Below, piece after piece: positions 1 through 11,179 of a stretch of DNA of 64,000 bases (position 1 is its first letter; the number at the start of each line of letters is the position of its first letter). A program made the position numbers and the translations under genes. This DNA is from Hofstenia miamia (taxonomy: Eukaryota > Xenacoelomorpha > Acoela). The DNA lies in the NCBI GenBank assembly GCA_004352715.1, contig SCFE01000070.1, positions 1,368,144-1,432,143 of the forward strand, written 5' to 3'. A model generated the notes under the pieces. It was not told the DNA's origin and did no database searches. It saw only the letters and a list, made by a program, of their open reading frames with translations.

Positions 1-975
1 GATAAAGCTAAGCAAAAGGGGACTAACACAATCATTTTGGGAGACAATCCCAGAAGCAAAAATGAACTACCCCGCCACCATTGGTTTAGCAACAGCATTT
101 AACACAACCGGCACCTATGAAGAAATTGAAAGATTAGTTGATACAAAGATCTTATTGTGTACGCTGCCAAAGACAATAGCAATACCCATGGTACTGCCAA
201 GATGGAGACTCCCGAAAGAGGTCCGACCAGCGAAAACATTTTTTCACGAATATAAATCATACATAAATTCTCGGAGCAAAGCCATAGAAATGATACAATG
301 GAAAGAATATAATAAGACGAAAAAGATATTACTAGATAACGACAATAAAGAANNATACATATCCAACTCCAAGAGCTGAGGAGAGAAATAGAAAAACGAT
401 ACCGCGAGCAGTCATGTTATTCTCAGGAGTTAATGACATAGTATGGACCAATCTGTGGGAGCAAAATTATCGCTACTACAATGTAACGAAATGTGTGGAG
501 ATTGTAACTATGATGCAAATTGGAAAAAACGATCCTGACGATATATCAGAACAGGAAGTAATAGAGAACATTAGCTTCTTCTATAAGGACGTGGCAAATA
601 CGTGCAGCCTACAGAAGGTGTTTACATTCTTCAATCCAAACACGCAGATGAGAGCAGATCTAGCCCACACTTGCAAAGCAGATGCTCAAATGACGCTTTT
701 AATAGCACTAAAAGGCATCAGTCTATACAAGAAATATTTTGGAATTTTCTCACAGAAAATGAATGAACTGTGACAACTAACACCCATAGTGGAAAATATT
801 AGAGAGACTCGGTTCTTGAAATACGCGAATACCATCACAACTGAATGCAAGGCAGTACTCAAAATGTCAAAACAAGCAGAATATGCAATGATAACGTGGG
901 AAGAATCTGAGGCGGAGTCACTTATACAAAGGGCGGACACTCTTGTGCATGGGGAGCGACCAGTGCTGTCCCTAA
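1..975 (+). pseudogene. Decayed coding relic of an unclassified repeat family, copy A
   Basis: Three short open stretches lie on the plus strand (about 62-379, 414-773, 789-975). The second and third match copy B at 4926-5460 on the minus strand almost residue by residue: both share FSGVNDIVWT, YY.VTK.VEI.TMM, DLAHT, SQK.NEL, ETRFL.YAN and ADTLVHGE. Copy A is broken by a one-base frameshift just before the FSGVND block (about 400), by a TGA after NEL (771-773), and by a two-base 'nn' at 353-354. The part before 'nn' has no visible match in copy B. I do not recognise the protein. The repetition and decay argue for a mobile element, but no reverse transcriptase, integrase or transposase motif is visible. 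Confidence 0.55.
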
Positions 976-1605
976 NNNNNNNNNNNNNNNNNNNNNNNNN
1001 NNNNNNNNNNNNNNNNNNNNNNNNNNNNNNNNNNNNNNNNNNNNNNNNNNNNNNNNNNNNNNNNNNNNNNNNNNNNNNNNNNNNNNNNNNNNNNNNNNNN
1101 NNNNNNNNNNNNNNNNNNNNNNNNNNNNNNNNNNNNNNNNNNNNNNNNNNNNNNNNNNNNNNNNNNNNNNNNNNNNNNNNNNNNNNNNNNNNNNNNNNNN
1201 NNNNNNNNNNNNNNNNNNNNNNNNNNNNNNNNNNNNNNNNNNNNNNNNNNNNNNNNNNNNNNNNNNNNNNNNNNNNNNNNNNNNNNNNNNNNNNNNNNNN
1301 NNNNNNNNNNNNNNNNNNNNNNNNNNNNNNNNNNNNNNNNNNNNNNNNNNNNNNNNNNNNNNNNNNNNNNNNNNNNNNNNNNNNNNNNNNNNNNNNNNNN
1401 NNNNNNNNNNNNNNNNNNNNNNNNNNNNNNNNNNNNNNNNNNNNNNNNNNNNNNNNNNNNNNNNNNNNNNNNNNNNNNNNNNNNNNNNNNNNNNNNNNNN
1501 NNNNNNNNNNNNNNNNNNNNNNNNNNNNNNNNNNNNNNNNNNNNNNNNNNNNNNNNNNNNNNNNNNNNNNNNNNNNNNNNNNNNNNNNNNNNNNNNNNNN
1601 NNNNN
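976..1605. other. Assembly gap (630 N)
   Basis: Unsequenced. It separates the end of the copy A coding relic from its downstream non-coding part. In copy B the equivalent interval is about 365 bp (4561-4925), so the true distance may be shorter than 630. Confidence 0.99.
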
Positions 1606-2335
1606 GGAGTTTATTTTATTTTCATTCTACTCTTATCTGGTTTGATTATTTAATAAAATGTGCAGCTAGGCAAGTTGTGTCGAGTAGTGGCTGGATTCCA
1701 TCACGGGATCAATTCGAAGGGTCCTTGTGCCAGACACAAAACCACACTTATGTTACGGTTAGGAGTTTTTTGATTCTTGCCTAGTCTGACTATCGATCTA
1801 TACATGTATGAAATAATTAATGCTTGAAATGACTGGATAGTCGACACTTAGGAATATATATATTCTTAATTGTAGGAGACTCAACTATAATTGACCTGAT
1901 AAATGACCTTACATGTAGTGTTATTAAATGTAAGTATAGTGAACTGCAATCTTATTTAAATTACTAAGCCAATAGTTTTACAGTAATGGCTATTTTAATA
2001 TTATGTAAATGCAGTTAGTATCAATGCCTGGTTGCTTTACTTAATCAAAACAACAAACACTTTACAAAATTGAGTTTAAGTCAGTTACAACTTGACTTGA
2101 GTGCACGCACTGAGCTAAAGTAAGGTACACATAATTAGTCCCAGTTGAGCTGAGATGGTGCAGTGGATTCAAGCATTGTTCATGAAGGAGGGGAACTGTC
2201 TTGTGGAGATTGGCTTCGGGCAGTAGCCCACGGAAGAACAGAAGAGGAAACGTCACCCAGCTCCGTCACCTAAACAGTGATAGTCAATATTCAATTAATG
2301 TAACTAGTTAACAGAAAGAGAAGAAAATGACGGTT
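1606..2335 (+). repeat. Left arm of a large inverted repeat (non-coding part of the copy A family)
   Basis: The sequence is recognisably the reverse complement of 3893-4560 read backwards. Shared landmarks in the same order are ggtttgattatttaat, gtagtgg.tgga, gggtcc.tgtgccaga, gaccttacatgtagt, cactgagcta and gtacacata. Identity is partial, with indels, so the duplication is old. The arm follows the coding relic of copy A as the right arm follows copy B, so the two are copies of one element in opposite orientation. It could be an LTR or untranslated region; no clean TG...CA ends or primer-binding site were established. Confidence 0.6.
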
Positions 2336-2752
2336 CACTAAATTAGTAACTCCTCACCCGCAATTTACCGAGTGATGATTATCAGCAATAATGCATGGCA
2401 CAAATAGGCCAGGTGGAGGATGTTACAGTATACACTGAGCTAGGATAGGGTACACATAAACTATATTCTTGAGCTGAGAGGTGGAACTCAACCAAGTGGA
2501 TCATTGATGAACTGATGAAACTGGATGTGGAGATCAGCTTCAGGCAGTTGCCACTATCAATCTTTGGAGAGATTACTGTATGGCTTTGTCACCTAAATAG
2601 TGAAGAGTTAAATCTATTTATGTTATGATAACAGAAACAAATAAAAGCTAAACAGTGTCTAGTTAGTAAATCCCTACCCACAAATATACAACCAATTTCA
2701 TAAAGTAACAAAAGAAAAACAGTACCAATCCCTGGTGGTAGAGGATGTTACA
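2090..2752 (+). repeat. Tandem pair of a ~330-bp module
   Basis: The module runs once at about 2090-2420 and again at about 2425-2752. Both copies contain cactgagcta, gtacacata, gagctgaga.ggtg, a cttc.ggcagt. gcc block, gtcacctaaa.agtga, then an A-rich run, and end in gaggatgttaca. A third copy is inverted at about 3893-4130. A 50-bp piece of the same module (opposite strand) appears out of context at 10856-10906. Confidence 0.55.
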
Positions 2753-3029
2753 TGGAGACCATTACAGCCAAGAACAACAACCTGGAAAAGAAGTTCTTTT
2801 ATGTACCTGAGTTTAGATAGGTGCTTCTTCTCAGAACACAAGGAATTCTTTTTCTTTGATTAAAAGAAACATTCAGTGGAACAATCCACACACTACGACA
2901 AAATCTACAAGTAAGAGTGGAAGTTAAGCAAAAGGATAACTACATGAAAAACAAACTAGTCAAACAAAGAGAGTTACCTAAACACAAACCAATGCACTTC
3001 AACAAGATCCCAGAATCATGATTAAGAAG

Positions 3030-3795
3030 GAGTACCACTACAAACCAAAGAAAAATATTACAAAGGTAAACAAGGTAGTGCAAAGAAAACAGCACCTAGG
3101 GCAGTAACCCCTAAAGCAACACAATCATCATCATACTCCAGTGAAAATTCATTGCCTGACACAGAACTACAGTCCCGAGACTCACTCCCAGAGACAAACT
3201 CTCAAGAGATAATTGACATGTTAAGAAGAAGTCAAGAAAACAAAGCACTTTTGAAGAATGAAATCAAGCAAATACTAAACAAGTTCAAGCAGATGGAACA
3301 ATAAAACAAAACCATCTTGAGTGAAATCAAACTCACTATGGAAATGCAACTAATCAAGCAAAGTTAACTATTCCAAAATGAGATCAAAATCCTCACTCAC
3401 CAATTATCTGAGTCCAATAAAAGATTCTTAGAACAGAACCAACAGTGGCAGGAAAAAAATCAGCAACTGGAAAGAACAAACAGACAGTTAATAGAGGATA
3501 ATGATTTACAATCAGGAGAACTTGAGCAACTAAATGACAAATTAAGATTGCTACAGTTAATGGAAGAAGAAAACTGAGGGAATATATGGAACACTGAAAT
3601 TGAATTTCAGTCAAGAAAGGAGAGTGAACTGCAGGCACCACAAATGCTGGCCAACAAAAGAATAACATACAAAGAATTTGACAAAGATATAGACATTGAG
3701 AAACAGAAAATAATAAATGACAATACAAAGGCAGTAACTACGCAACTACAAGATGAAGACACAACAAAGAATCACAATTGTAATATCCTGTACCA
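3030..3795 (+). pseudogene. Decayed coiled-coil reading frame between the inverted-repeat arms
   Basis: A single frame reads a low-complexity basic and Ser-rich start, then a long heptad-like region rich in Q, N, E, K and L (NEIKQIL, LERTNRQLIEDN, LNDKLRLLQ), then a charged tail. It is interrupted by three in-frame stops (TAA near 3302, TAA near 3366, TGA near 3576). The only long intact piece starts at the ATG at 3644. Coiled-coil proteins of this kind are common as ORF1 or gag-like products of retroelements, which would fit the setting, but this is inference. It lies in the loop between the two inverted arms. Confidence 0.4.
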
Positions 3796-3892
3796 GGCTT
3801 TATCACCATTGGTTCACTGTTACCTTGTAACCTTGACTGTGTTATTGCAGGTAAGGATTTACTTCTTGTTACTGCTTGCTTTAGTTTCTTCT

Positions 3893-4560
3893 GTTACATT
3901 ATGTAACCATAAATAACTATTCACTTTTTAGGTGAAGAAACAATGCAGTAACCTCTACATTGATCTTTCTGTGGGCATCTGCCTGAAGTGTATCTCCACA
4001 TCCAATTTCACCACTCCATCCAATGCTTGAGTGCCACCTCTCAGCTCAATCAAGATAGCTTATGTGTACCCTACATTAGCTCAGTGCTTACTCAAGGCAT
4101 GACACAACTCGACTTAATCTCTATTGTGTGAAAGTGTTATATCTACTTGCAACCAGAAACTGTCACTGTTCATTCAATATTATATGTAGCCATTGCCAAA
4201 ATATATTGGCTTTATTAAATAAATATCAAACAACTTCCTAACCTACATTTACAATTACTACATGTAAGGTCATTATTGGTTGATTATAGGTCATTAATTT
4301 GGATCTGAAAATATATTAAGATAATACCTAAGGTTTGGTTATCCAACCATTTGTTGAGAGTTAATTATCTAATACATGTAGTTGGAAATGCTAGTAAGCT
4401 AATCAAGAGAAAACCCCTATACCTAACTTAAGTGCACTTTTGTGATCTGGCACAGGGACCCTTGAATCGTTCCCTGTGATGTATCCAGACCACTACTAAA
4501 CACCGCTTGATTAGCTCAACATCATATTAAATAATCAAACCGTTAATAAGATGAAATAAT
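3893..4560 (-). repeat. Right arm of the large inverted repeat
   Basis: This is the reverse-complement partner of 1606-2335. It carries the same landmark order on the minus strand, including the ~330-bp module at 3893-4130. The 365 bp between this arm and copy B (4561-4925) is AT-rich with no coding signal that I can see. Confidence 0.6.
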
Positions 4561-4925
4561 AAGAATTCTAAGTAAAATTCTTTATCAACTCTTACAATAG
4601 TTTTAATTGTATTTATAGTAATTTGAAGAGAAGTACCTGTCGATTCAAATTTAAACATCTGCCAAGATGACGGCTAAAAATAATGTAAGCAACAATTTGT
4701 CGAAAATGTTTTTATTGACAGATACAATTACCTCTTTTTTGACACATGTTATTTTCTTGGTTGCATTATACAAATCAAGCTGAAATAATCACACTTGATT
4801 TAATCATAATATTTTTTAATCATTTCTTTTTGATCTTAGTATCTTCTGCAATGTTTGCAGCTTATTTCTGTTTTATTTGGATGATGCTACACGCCCCCCT
4901 CAGCTTGCGTTATTTTTAGCACAGC

Positions 4926-6528
4926 TCATTCTCCATGTACCAGAGTGTCTGCTTTTCGGATTATTGTTTCTGCCTGTTGATCAGACCACATTGATTTTTC
5001 GAATTCTGCCTGTTTTGTCATTTTTAGCACTGCTTCTCTTTCTGTTGTTGTAATGTTTGCGTATCTTAGGAACCGGGTTTCTCTAATATCTTCTGCTATC
5101 GGTGTTAGCTCTCTTAGCTCATTGATTTTCTGTGAGAAGATGTCGTAATATTTTTGATACAACCAAATTCCCTTGATGCAGATCATAAGAGTAATCTGTG
5201 CGTCAGCTCTACTTGTATGTGCTAAATCTTCCCTAATCTGGTTATCAGGGTAAAAGAACATGAAAACTTTTTTTAAACTTCGAGCTAACATTGTTTCTAA
5301 CTTCTTCCTCTGTGATTGTGTTGGGGTCGTTTTTGTTTAATCTCATCATTGTAATGATTTCGACCCTTTTGGTGACGTCGTAGTATTGGTATCTTTTCTC
5401 CAATATATCAGTCCAGACTATATCATTCACTCCAGAGAATAACATTATTGCTCTTGGATTTCTTTCTTCAATTTCATTTCTCAAATCTTGTAGCTGTACA
5501 TTTATTGGTTTCCCATGTGTGTACAGTTGATCCGGCGTTATTGTGCCTTTGATATAGACTCGTTCTTTGTTATTCTGTTGTAATAATATCGCTTTTGACT
5601 CTTTTGTTATTTTAATTTCAACCAAAAAACGTTTGTTGTCTGTATCTATCCACTTGATGGTCTTAGCTGGACTGATTTCTCCCCACTTTTCTATGTTAAT
5701 TCTGTCGATCATTTGCTCTGTTTTGGGGGATAGCAATAATCTAGATGATGTCAATAGTTGTTCTTCTTCCAGCATTTCTGCTTGGGACTTTGTGATCATT
5801 TCACACACCTCTACCAGTTCTTTGATACCTCCTCTCTTTATCATTTTGGCGCTTCTGAGGATCTTAGTGAATGTGCATCGTGGACTGTCTTTTTCATAGT
5901 GTCTCATTTCGTAATCTAATATGTTCTGCACGTTTTTCTGTGTTATTATATTTCGAATTTCTGCTGTGCTTGCCAGTTTTCTTTTTATGATCTTTTTCAT
6001 TGTGAGCCATGGCTGGTTTTGAAGCTGTTTCATCCGTGTCTCGGATGTTGCTCCCCACATGTATTTCCTCATAGGCTCATCAAATATAGTGATTTCACTG
6101 GGGCATATCCCCATCTTATTAGCAATGCTTATCGATGATATTTTCCCCAACGGATTTTCTTGCATGATTATTCTGCTCAGTATTTTTCCATTACTTGTAC
6201 TGGTTTTTCTGTTCTGTTTGGTGATTCCAGTTTTCCAGTATGTCCCTTTAGTAACCAGTTCTTCGTCTGTGTGTTGATTGGGGATATTGCGATTTCGTAT
6301 CTCTTTGCTTTTGTTAACCTGTGCCAGGTTTGTCGCGAGATCAGCAGTTTTAGTTCCACTTCTTCCGTCGTAAAGATGGCTAATATCCATGCTGTAGTCC
6401 TGTAATGTATCTCTGGTGCGTTCTTCTCCTCAAATATCATTTGTTTAAAGTCTTTCTTTGTGTTTAATTCATAGGCTCAGTTTACTTCCATTAACGCCAT
6501 TTCAATTGATTTGTGGAACTTTCTAGAT
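4926..6528 (-). pseudogene. Coding relic of the unclassified repeat family, copy B
   Basis: This is the longest preserved coding part of the family. One minus-strand frame runs from an ATG at 6390 to 5245 (381 codons). A frameshift near 5245-5291 moves into a second frame that ends at a stop at 4926. A further open frame overlaps upstream to 6440, so the true start is not defined and the copy is cut at a single 'n' (6530). The protein is basic and Lys/Arg/Gln-rich, with no signal peptide or membrane segment. The blocks from FSGVND to TLVHGE match copy A. GVND recalls block III of SGNH hydrolases, but the catalytic Ser and His blocks are not visible, so no enzyme call is made. Function unknown. 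Confidence 0.5.
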
Positions 6529-6530
6529 GN

Positions 6531-6797
6531 AAATAGTCCCGGTAGTTGTAGGAGCACTAGGAGCAGTGAGTAAGAAGCATCATAAGAATTACTTGGAGGA
6601 GTTGCGAGTACCAAAGTGGGGAGGAGCAGTAGCACAGAAGGCAGCGTTGTTAGGAACAGCTAGAGTCCTGAGGAAAGCTCTCAGACTCCCTGAGAACTGG
6701 TGCGTTCCCCTAGCAGAGAGGGATACCAGCATGAAGCTGTGAGAAGAAATGAAATAATAATAATAATAATAAAATTAATAATACGAAAATTATTAAA
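6531..6797 (+). mobile_element. R4/Dong-type non-LTR retrotransposon, 3'-end fragment
   Basis: The translation PVVVGALGAVS, PKWGGAVAQKAALLGTARV and LRKALRLP matches the C-terminus of the longer R4-like copy at 34522-38601. It is followed by the same 3' untranslated end (gcatgaagctgtgag) and a TAA-type microsatellite (6754-6770). The fragment begins at a single 'n' (6530), so its 5' boundary is an assembly join, not a biological end. The bases after the microsatellite are identical to those beside the minus-strand copy at 30506; see findings. Confidence 0.8.
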
Positions 6798-7040
6798 TGC
6801 CCGACAGCTGAAATATTGTCTGATGATGCACTGAACTTTACGTTATAAATTGCAATTTTTATCATATTTCTAATAAAGTGAAATTTAATAAAGATATTTA
6901 CGAAGTGATTACCAAGAAATAGAGCATTTGCCAAAACAACAGACATAGATAAACTATTCATTGTGTCCTTAGCAATTAAGATATAAATCTTTAATTAGCT
7001 TATGTCATTAAGACACTGTCATGATCAGTGTCAGTCAACA

Positions 7041-7215
7041 ATGGTAAAGAAATGGAACTGCATGATATTTATGTTCCATATTGGATTGGGAATCAGTGGA
7101 ATAACAATGTGCATTGTTTGTTCTGTGAATTGTTTATTGTCGTTGACTGAAAGATATGGGCTGAATGTCATCCAATATCAACCTCGACAGATACAAGGGT
7201 TGTTTGAAGAACCAG
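7041..7215 (+). CDS. G1 exon 1: N-terminal membrane-segment exon of an unknown family
   Basis: A 175-nt exon runs from ATG to a GT donor (CCAG|GTAAAT), leaving phase 1. It encodes a few basic residues, a hydrophobic segment at about residues 7-35 with the family signature G-I-x-M-C-I-V-C-S-x-N-C-L-L, and a polar end closing in E-E-P. The length and phase are the same in all four paralogues (11626-11800, 46846-46672, 50770-50596). It is nearly identical to G3 exon 1, and the ~50 bp before the ATG are also similar. Spliced to the acceptor at 8450 the frame stays open. Read through the donor, the frame closes at 7238, so a small one-exon protein is the alternative. Likely an N-terminal signal anchor; function unknown. 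Confidence 0.6.
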
Positions 7216-8449
7216 GTAAATTTCACGAATTTTCTTAAGTTAAAATATTAATGGGTTTGAAGATATGACTACTATTTATAAATTATGAATATTATAGTTG
7301 AAATTAAGAGAGTTCACATTTTTAATAAGAAATTTACTAAAACTACATATGCATACACAATACAAAATAACTTAAACTATACATTTATTTGAGTAGTTTA
7401 TCATCAATAAAGCAGATATTTATATCTTCGAAAAATTCCGTTGTAAGGTAATGCATAGCTAAGATTTTAAGTATCACGATTTCATGAATTAGTAATTTCA
7501 AAATAATTCTACGGAGAGAATCCTTTCAAATCATATAACGTTTTTAAAATAATTGCAAAAATAGAAAAAGATAAGTGATGAATTAATTCGAAAACTCAAA
7601 CGATGAAAACCATGCAAAACATCCAATGAGAAATTGTGATTAATTAAGAATAATAATTAAAACTTTGGGAAAAATCCAAAATTACTTTTATATTTTCATA
7701 AAGTTCAATAAATAATCAAATATTCCCGTGAAACCCAGCGATACATCTGCTTTTTAATACTTTAGTTCGGCATATGTGCAGTTGGTGAAGCCCACATAAA
7801 TTTACTTTAAGAAGAAATTTTGGGCATGGTTCACATGTAACCAATTAGGTATGAGAAAGTTAAGCTCATAAATGGGTTTCATAACGTTCATTGCTACTCA
7901 AATTTATTGTTAATTCTATCACAACATCCCTGTTCCAGCTGTATACTTTGCGCAGTGCAACATTTTCGATCTTTATTTATTATTTTGACTCAACTACTTC
8001 GCAAATTTGGAAATTACAAAATTATGGTCACATCACCAGGAAACCAATCACATTCAGCCAATTACATTTGAGCATAACACATTCCTTGTGACAAATTAGG
8101 ATTTATGTAGCAAATGATAAAGCATTAATTCTAAACTGTTCAATGGGCTACATTACGTAGATAGTTGAGAGGATTAAAAACAAAATTATAAAGCTACTGT
8201 AAGTCTGCAACGAAAAAAAGCAATTAGTTCAATAAAATACAATTTCAAAGTGAACATGTTTTTGATCTATGGTGTTATTTGCAAATATTCACGCTATAAA
8301 AACCAATTGAATCTTTGAAAAAAATTACGTTGCTTTCTTTTAAACAGTGCATAACTAAAACTAAAAATGGAAAACATTCGACGCTCGTCAGTGTTGCTTT
8401 AACATGAAATTATTGCACACCAATTTGTTATTAATGTTAGTTATTTTAG
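7216..8449. other. G1 intron (predicted)
   Basis: AT-rich, about 1.2 kb, between the exon 1 donor and the TTATTTTAG acceptor. I see no coding exon, repeat or mobile element in it. An in-frame ATG at 8404 precedes the acceptor and would give a signal-peptide-like start, but its sequence is not conserved among the paralogues. Confidence 0.5.
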
Positions 8450-10122
8450 CGATATTAATTCTTGGAAACGGAATCAGATACCAACATTGTGAAGCCTTAA
8501 AGCTCTTGCAAAAGACACATTTGGGAAAAGAATGTGAAATTTTACAGATGGAAATACGACTGTCCCTAATAGATTTTACAAACAAAAAACTGTACGATCA
8601 TCTAAAATCTCTTCCAAACTGGGCACAGAAAGCAACAGTGGCTTCAATTGTAGACAAGAACCAGTGCAAAAGTTCAGCTCCTCGTCGGAAAAAAAGTTCT
8701 GAGAGAGCCGCAAATTGTAATTCCCTTGAAAATACTATATCTAAATATGTTTGCAAGTGTCTCTATGTTGTAGAAAGATTTTGTCAATACCAAGATTGCA
8801 AAACTGATTACAATTCGACAGCCTGCAGCAGTTACAGAAATTGTATAACAATTCTTTTTGCAACTACAAACTACTACTGGTACTATCGAATTCGAGGTTG
8901 TGATGACGTAAAAAAATACATCTTAAAAAGCCCAATAAATGACGACGCAAGACTTGGATTGCTCCGCTATGAACGAATATTAGCGCTTTCAGGAACGACT
9001 AATATTTCCTATATCACAGTAAATGATCACATGGAATCCACTTCAGATATAAGTACGGAAGTAACAACAAACAATCCAACTTCAACAACATCTAATGAGT
9101 GGAAAGTTCTTACAAAAACTACGGAAATAGCAAGTTCAAAACTCGAAACAACAACCGAATTTCAACTCATACAAAGAACAACTTCACAAACTACTATGGA
9201 AGAAGTCGGAGAGAACGTGATTGAAGATATTTGTAATCTTGTCAATGACGCGCTTTCAGAAAATGTAGCAGAAAACATTGAACCTTTTCGACTAGTAGTA
9301 GCGAAGGGTACTGGAGACTGGATTGTGAAAGAATACATTTCCCTTTATATTAATGTTACAGAAACAGATGCAGGGGCTTGGGGACTGATTACAGACTCGT
9401 TCAAACTAATCAAAGAAAAGGTGCAGCATGCATCGTCAAAAGAATCAAAATTACAACTGCTTTCCAAAATGATAAATGACTACTCATGGTTCTTCATATC
9501 GAGTGAAACAAAACCCTTTGTGACAATATCTAAGGAATTGTTCTTAGTTGAGGGTGTGATTCAAAATACAAGAATGAAACAAGAAACTACATTCTCCCGG
9601 GGACTACATCAGTCAATAATTAACATAATGGTNGTGGAGGAAACTGTAGAAGCAGAAGCACTAGGGCTAAAGGAATACGTAGAAGCACAACCTAGAGGAT
9701 CACTACTGGGGGTCAATAAGGAGTTAAGGAAGATAAGAACTGAGAGAGAAGGAAAGACAGCATACAAGAGTAGAATGGAATCAGAGAGATAAACAAGGTA
9801 TAGGNGTGCATGGAAAACATTTCAAGGAGTGAAAAATCTAATCAAAGGGAAACAATTTTGCAATCGTCAAAAAGGTCAAACTAAAGTTGAGCCTCTTAAA
9901 AACATATCACTTGAAGTAAAAGAAAGTGAGAAACTGAACTATGAAACAGTTAAAAATTTTGAACCAAATAGCATTCACATCTTTCCCGAAATACAGCTGA
10001 AAGAAGTAAGTAAACTGCCATCTTATGAGAGGTCACAAATGGAAAATACGATTGTACCGAGAAAACAGAAGCATCATTGGAAGAAATTTACATTTAATGA
10101 AGAGCTATTGGGTGATATATGA
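8450..10122 (+). CDS. G1 exon 2: Cys-rich surface-type glycoprotein, short stalk (interrupted in this assembly)
   Basis: The exon opens in phase 1 after ttattttag with the family motif ILxLGNGI. It contains 11 cysteines shared with G3 and G4, the block LPNWAQK.TVASI.DK.QC, then R-R-K-K where G3 and G4 have the furin-like R-R-K-R. A short Ser/Thr stalk (about residues 190-250) follows, then the conserved domain: DICNLV, PFRLVVAKG.GDW, GAWGLITDSF, LLSKMINDYSWFFISSE. The C-terminal part resumes at WKTFQGVKNLIK and ends NEELLGDI. At 9633-9805 about 101 bp of exon, present in G3 and encoding RWKDGY plus the hydrophobic segment, is replaced by an R4 fragment between two 'n's. As written the frame stops at 9790-9792; I read this as an assembly error. 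Role unknown; probably membrane-anchored and processed. Confidence 0.7.
9633..9805 (+). mobile_element. R4/Dong fragment bounded by single n's inside G1 (likely wrong gap fill)
   Basis: The 171 bp between the n's at 9633 and 9805 translate to EETVEAEALGLKEYVEAQ and on to RMESER-stop. They match the minus-strand R4 copy at about 31382-31546 base for base as far as I can compare. There is no target duplication, no TAA repeat and no element end, and the ends coincide exactly with the n's. Confidence 0.85.
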
Positions 10123-10583
10123 ATTGGAAAAGATTATTTGCATTGTACATAATTTTTAATTACTGTAATTTTAAAGTACTTAACTCAATATGGTTAGGCA
10201 TCAGTACTTTGCCTTAATGTTTTCCTTCATTACATATGCTATATTAATCATAGGCTGGTGTAACACAACAAAAATTATTGCCTGAGATAACATTATATAC
10301 GTACTGTATCCTACCAATGCAAAGTTAATGACAAATGTTTTGTTAGCTAATGATAGGGTCAACCTGTTTACTCAATGAAACATTTATGACAACTTATCTC
10401 TTAACATTAAACTGCTCAGGCATTTTCTACAACTTGTGATGATTTCTATAAACACTCATTGTTCACAACTGAGTAGAGAATAATGACCTTTCCAATTTCA
10501 TCCTTAATTTGCAACCTGGATTGATGACTTCTGACCTTGCGCAAGGTGCGGCTGGATGGCACCAGCCAAAAATCTCGAGCCGC
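10123..10583. other. G1 downstream region
   Basis: The first ~75 bp after the G1 stop match the region after the G3 stop (40441 downwards), so the duplication extends past the coding end. A short GC-richer stretch at about 10536-10580 is followed directly by the repeat at 10584. No gene seen. Confidence 0.5.
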
Positions 10584-11179
10584 AAAAACAGTAATTTACA
10601 GTACAAAATTGAATCTCAGGTTATTAATGCAAGCTAAAAGATTACTAAAAATCCTAAACATCGGAGTTTCGACGAAAACGCCGATATCAATGTGATCGGC
10701 ACCTACACCGACGCGAAAATAAACAGTACATAAACAGTATATTGACAAGCAGGACTGCATTACTACTCGCACGCGCTTATTCTTGTGTTTCATAAATACG
10801 TTTCGACCTCATCACAAGTGATATCCAGTCTATAAAAAAATTCTTCATCCCAAANCTCCACAACACAGTTCCCCTCCTTTACGAATGATGATTGAATCCA
10901 CTGCACNAAAAACAGTAATTTACAGTACAAAATTGAATCTCAGGTTATTAATGCAAGCTAAAAGATTACTAAAAATCCTAAACATCGGAGTTTCGACGAA
11001 AACGCCGATATCAATGTGATCGGCACCTACACCGACGCGAAAATAAACAGTACATAAACAGTATATTGACAAGCAGGACTGCATTACTACTCGCACGCGC
11101 TTATTCTTGTGTTTCATAAATACGTTTCGACCTCATCACAAGTGATATCCAGTCTATAAAAAAATTCTTCATCCCAAAA
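10584..11179. repeat. Near-identical 271-bp direct duplication around a foreign 51-bp piece
   Basis: Bases 10584-10854 recur at 10908-11179; the only difference I see is one extra A in an A-run. The 51 bp between the n's at 10855 and 10907 are the reverse complement of part of the module at about 2155-2205 (gcagtggattcaa, ggaggggaactgt). The exact match to the n's points to a false duplication from gap filling rather than a biological tandem repeat. Confidence 0.75.

Noticed and set aside
5300-5460. SGNH-hydrolase call for the FSGVND motif
   Set aside because: Only the GxND-like block is present; the catalytic Ser and His blocks could not be found in either copy.
6059-6405. Plus-strand hydrophobic frames opposite copy B
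   Set aside because: Shadows of the minus-strand reading frame.
8404-8449. Signal peptide encoded just upstream of the G1 large exon as the true start
   Set aside because: The sequence is not conserved in G2-G4 and lies before a conserved splice acceptor. Kept only as an alternative.
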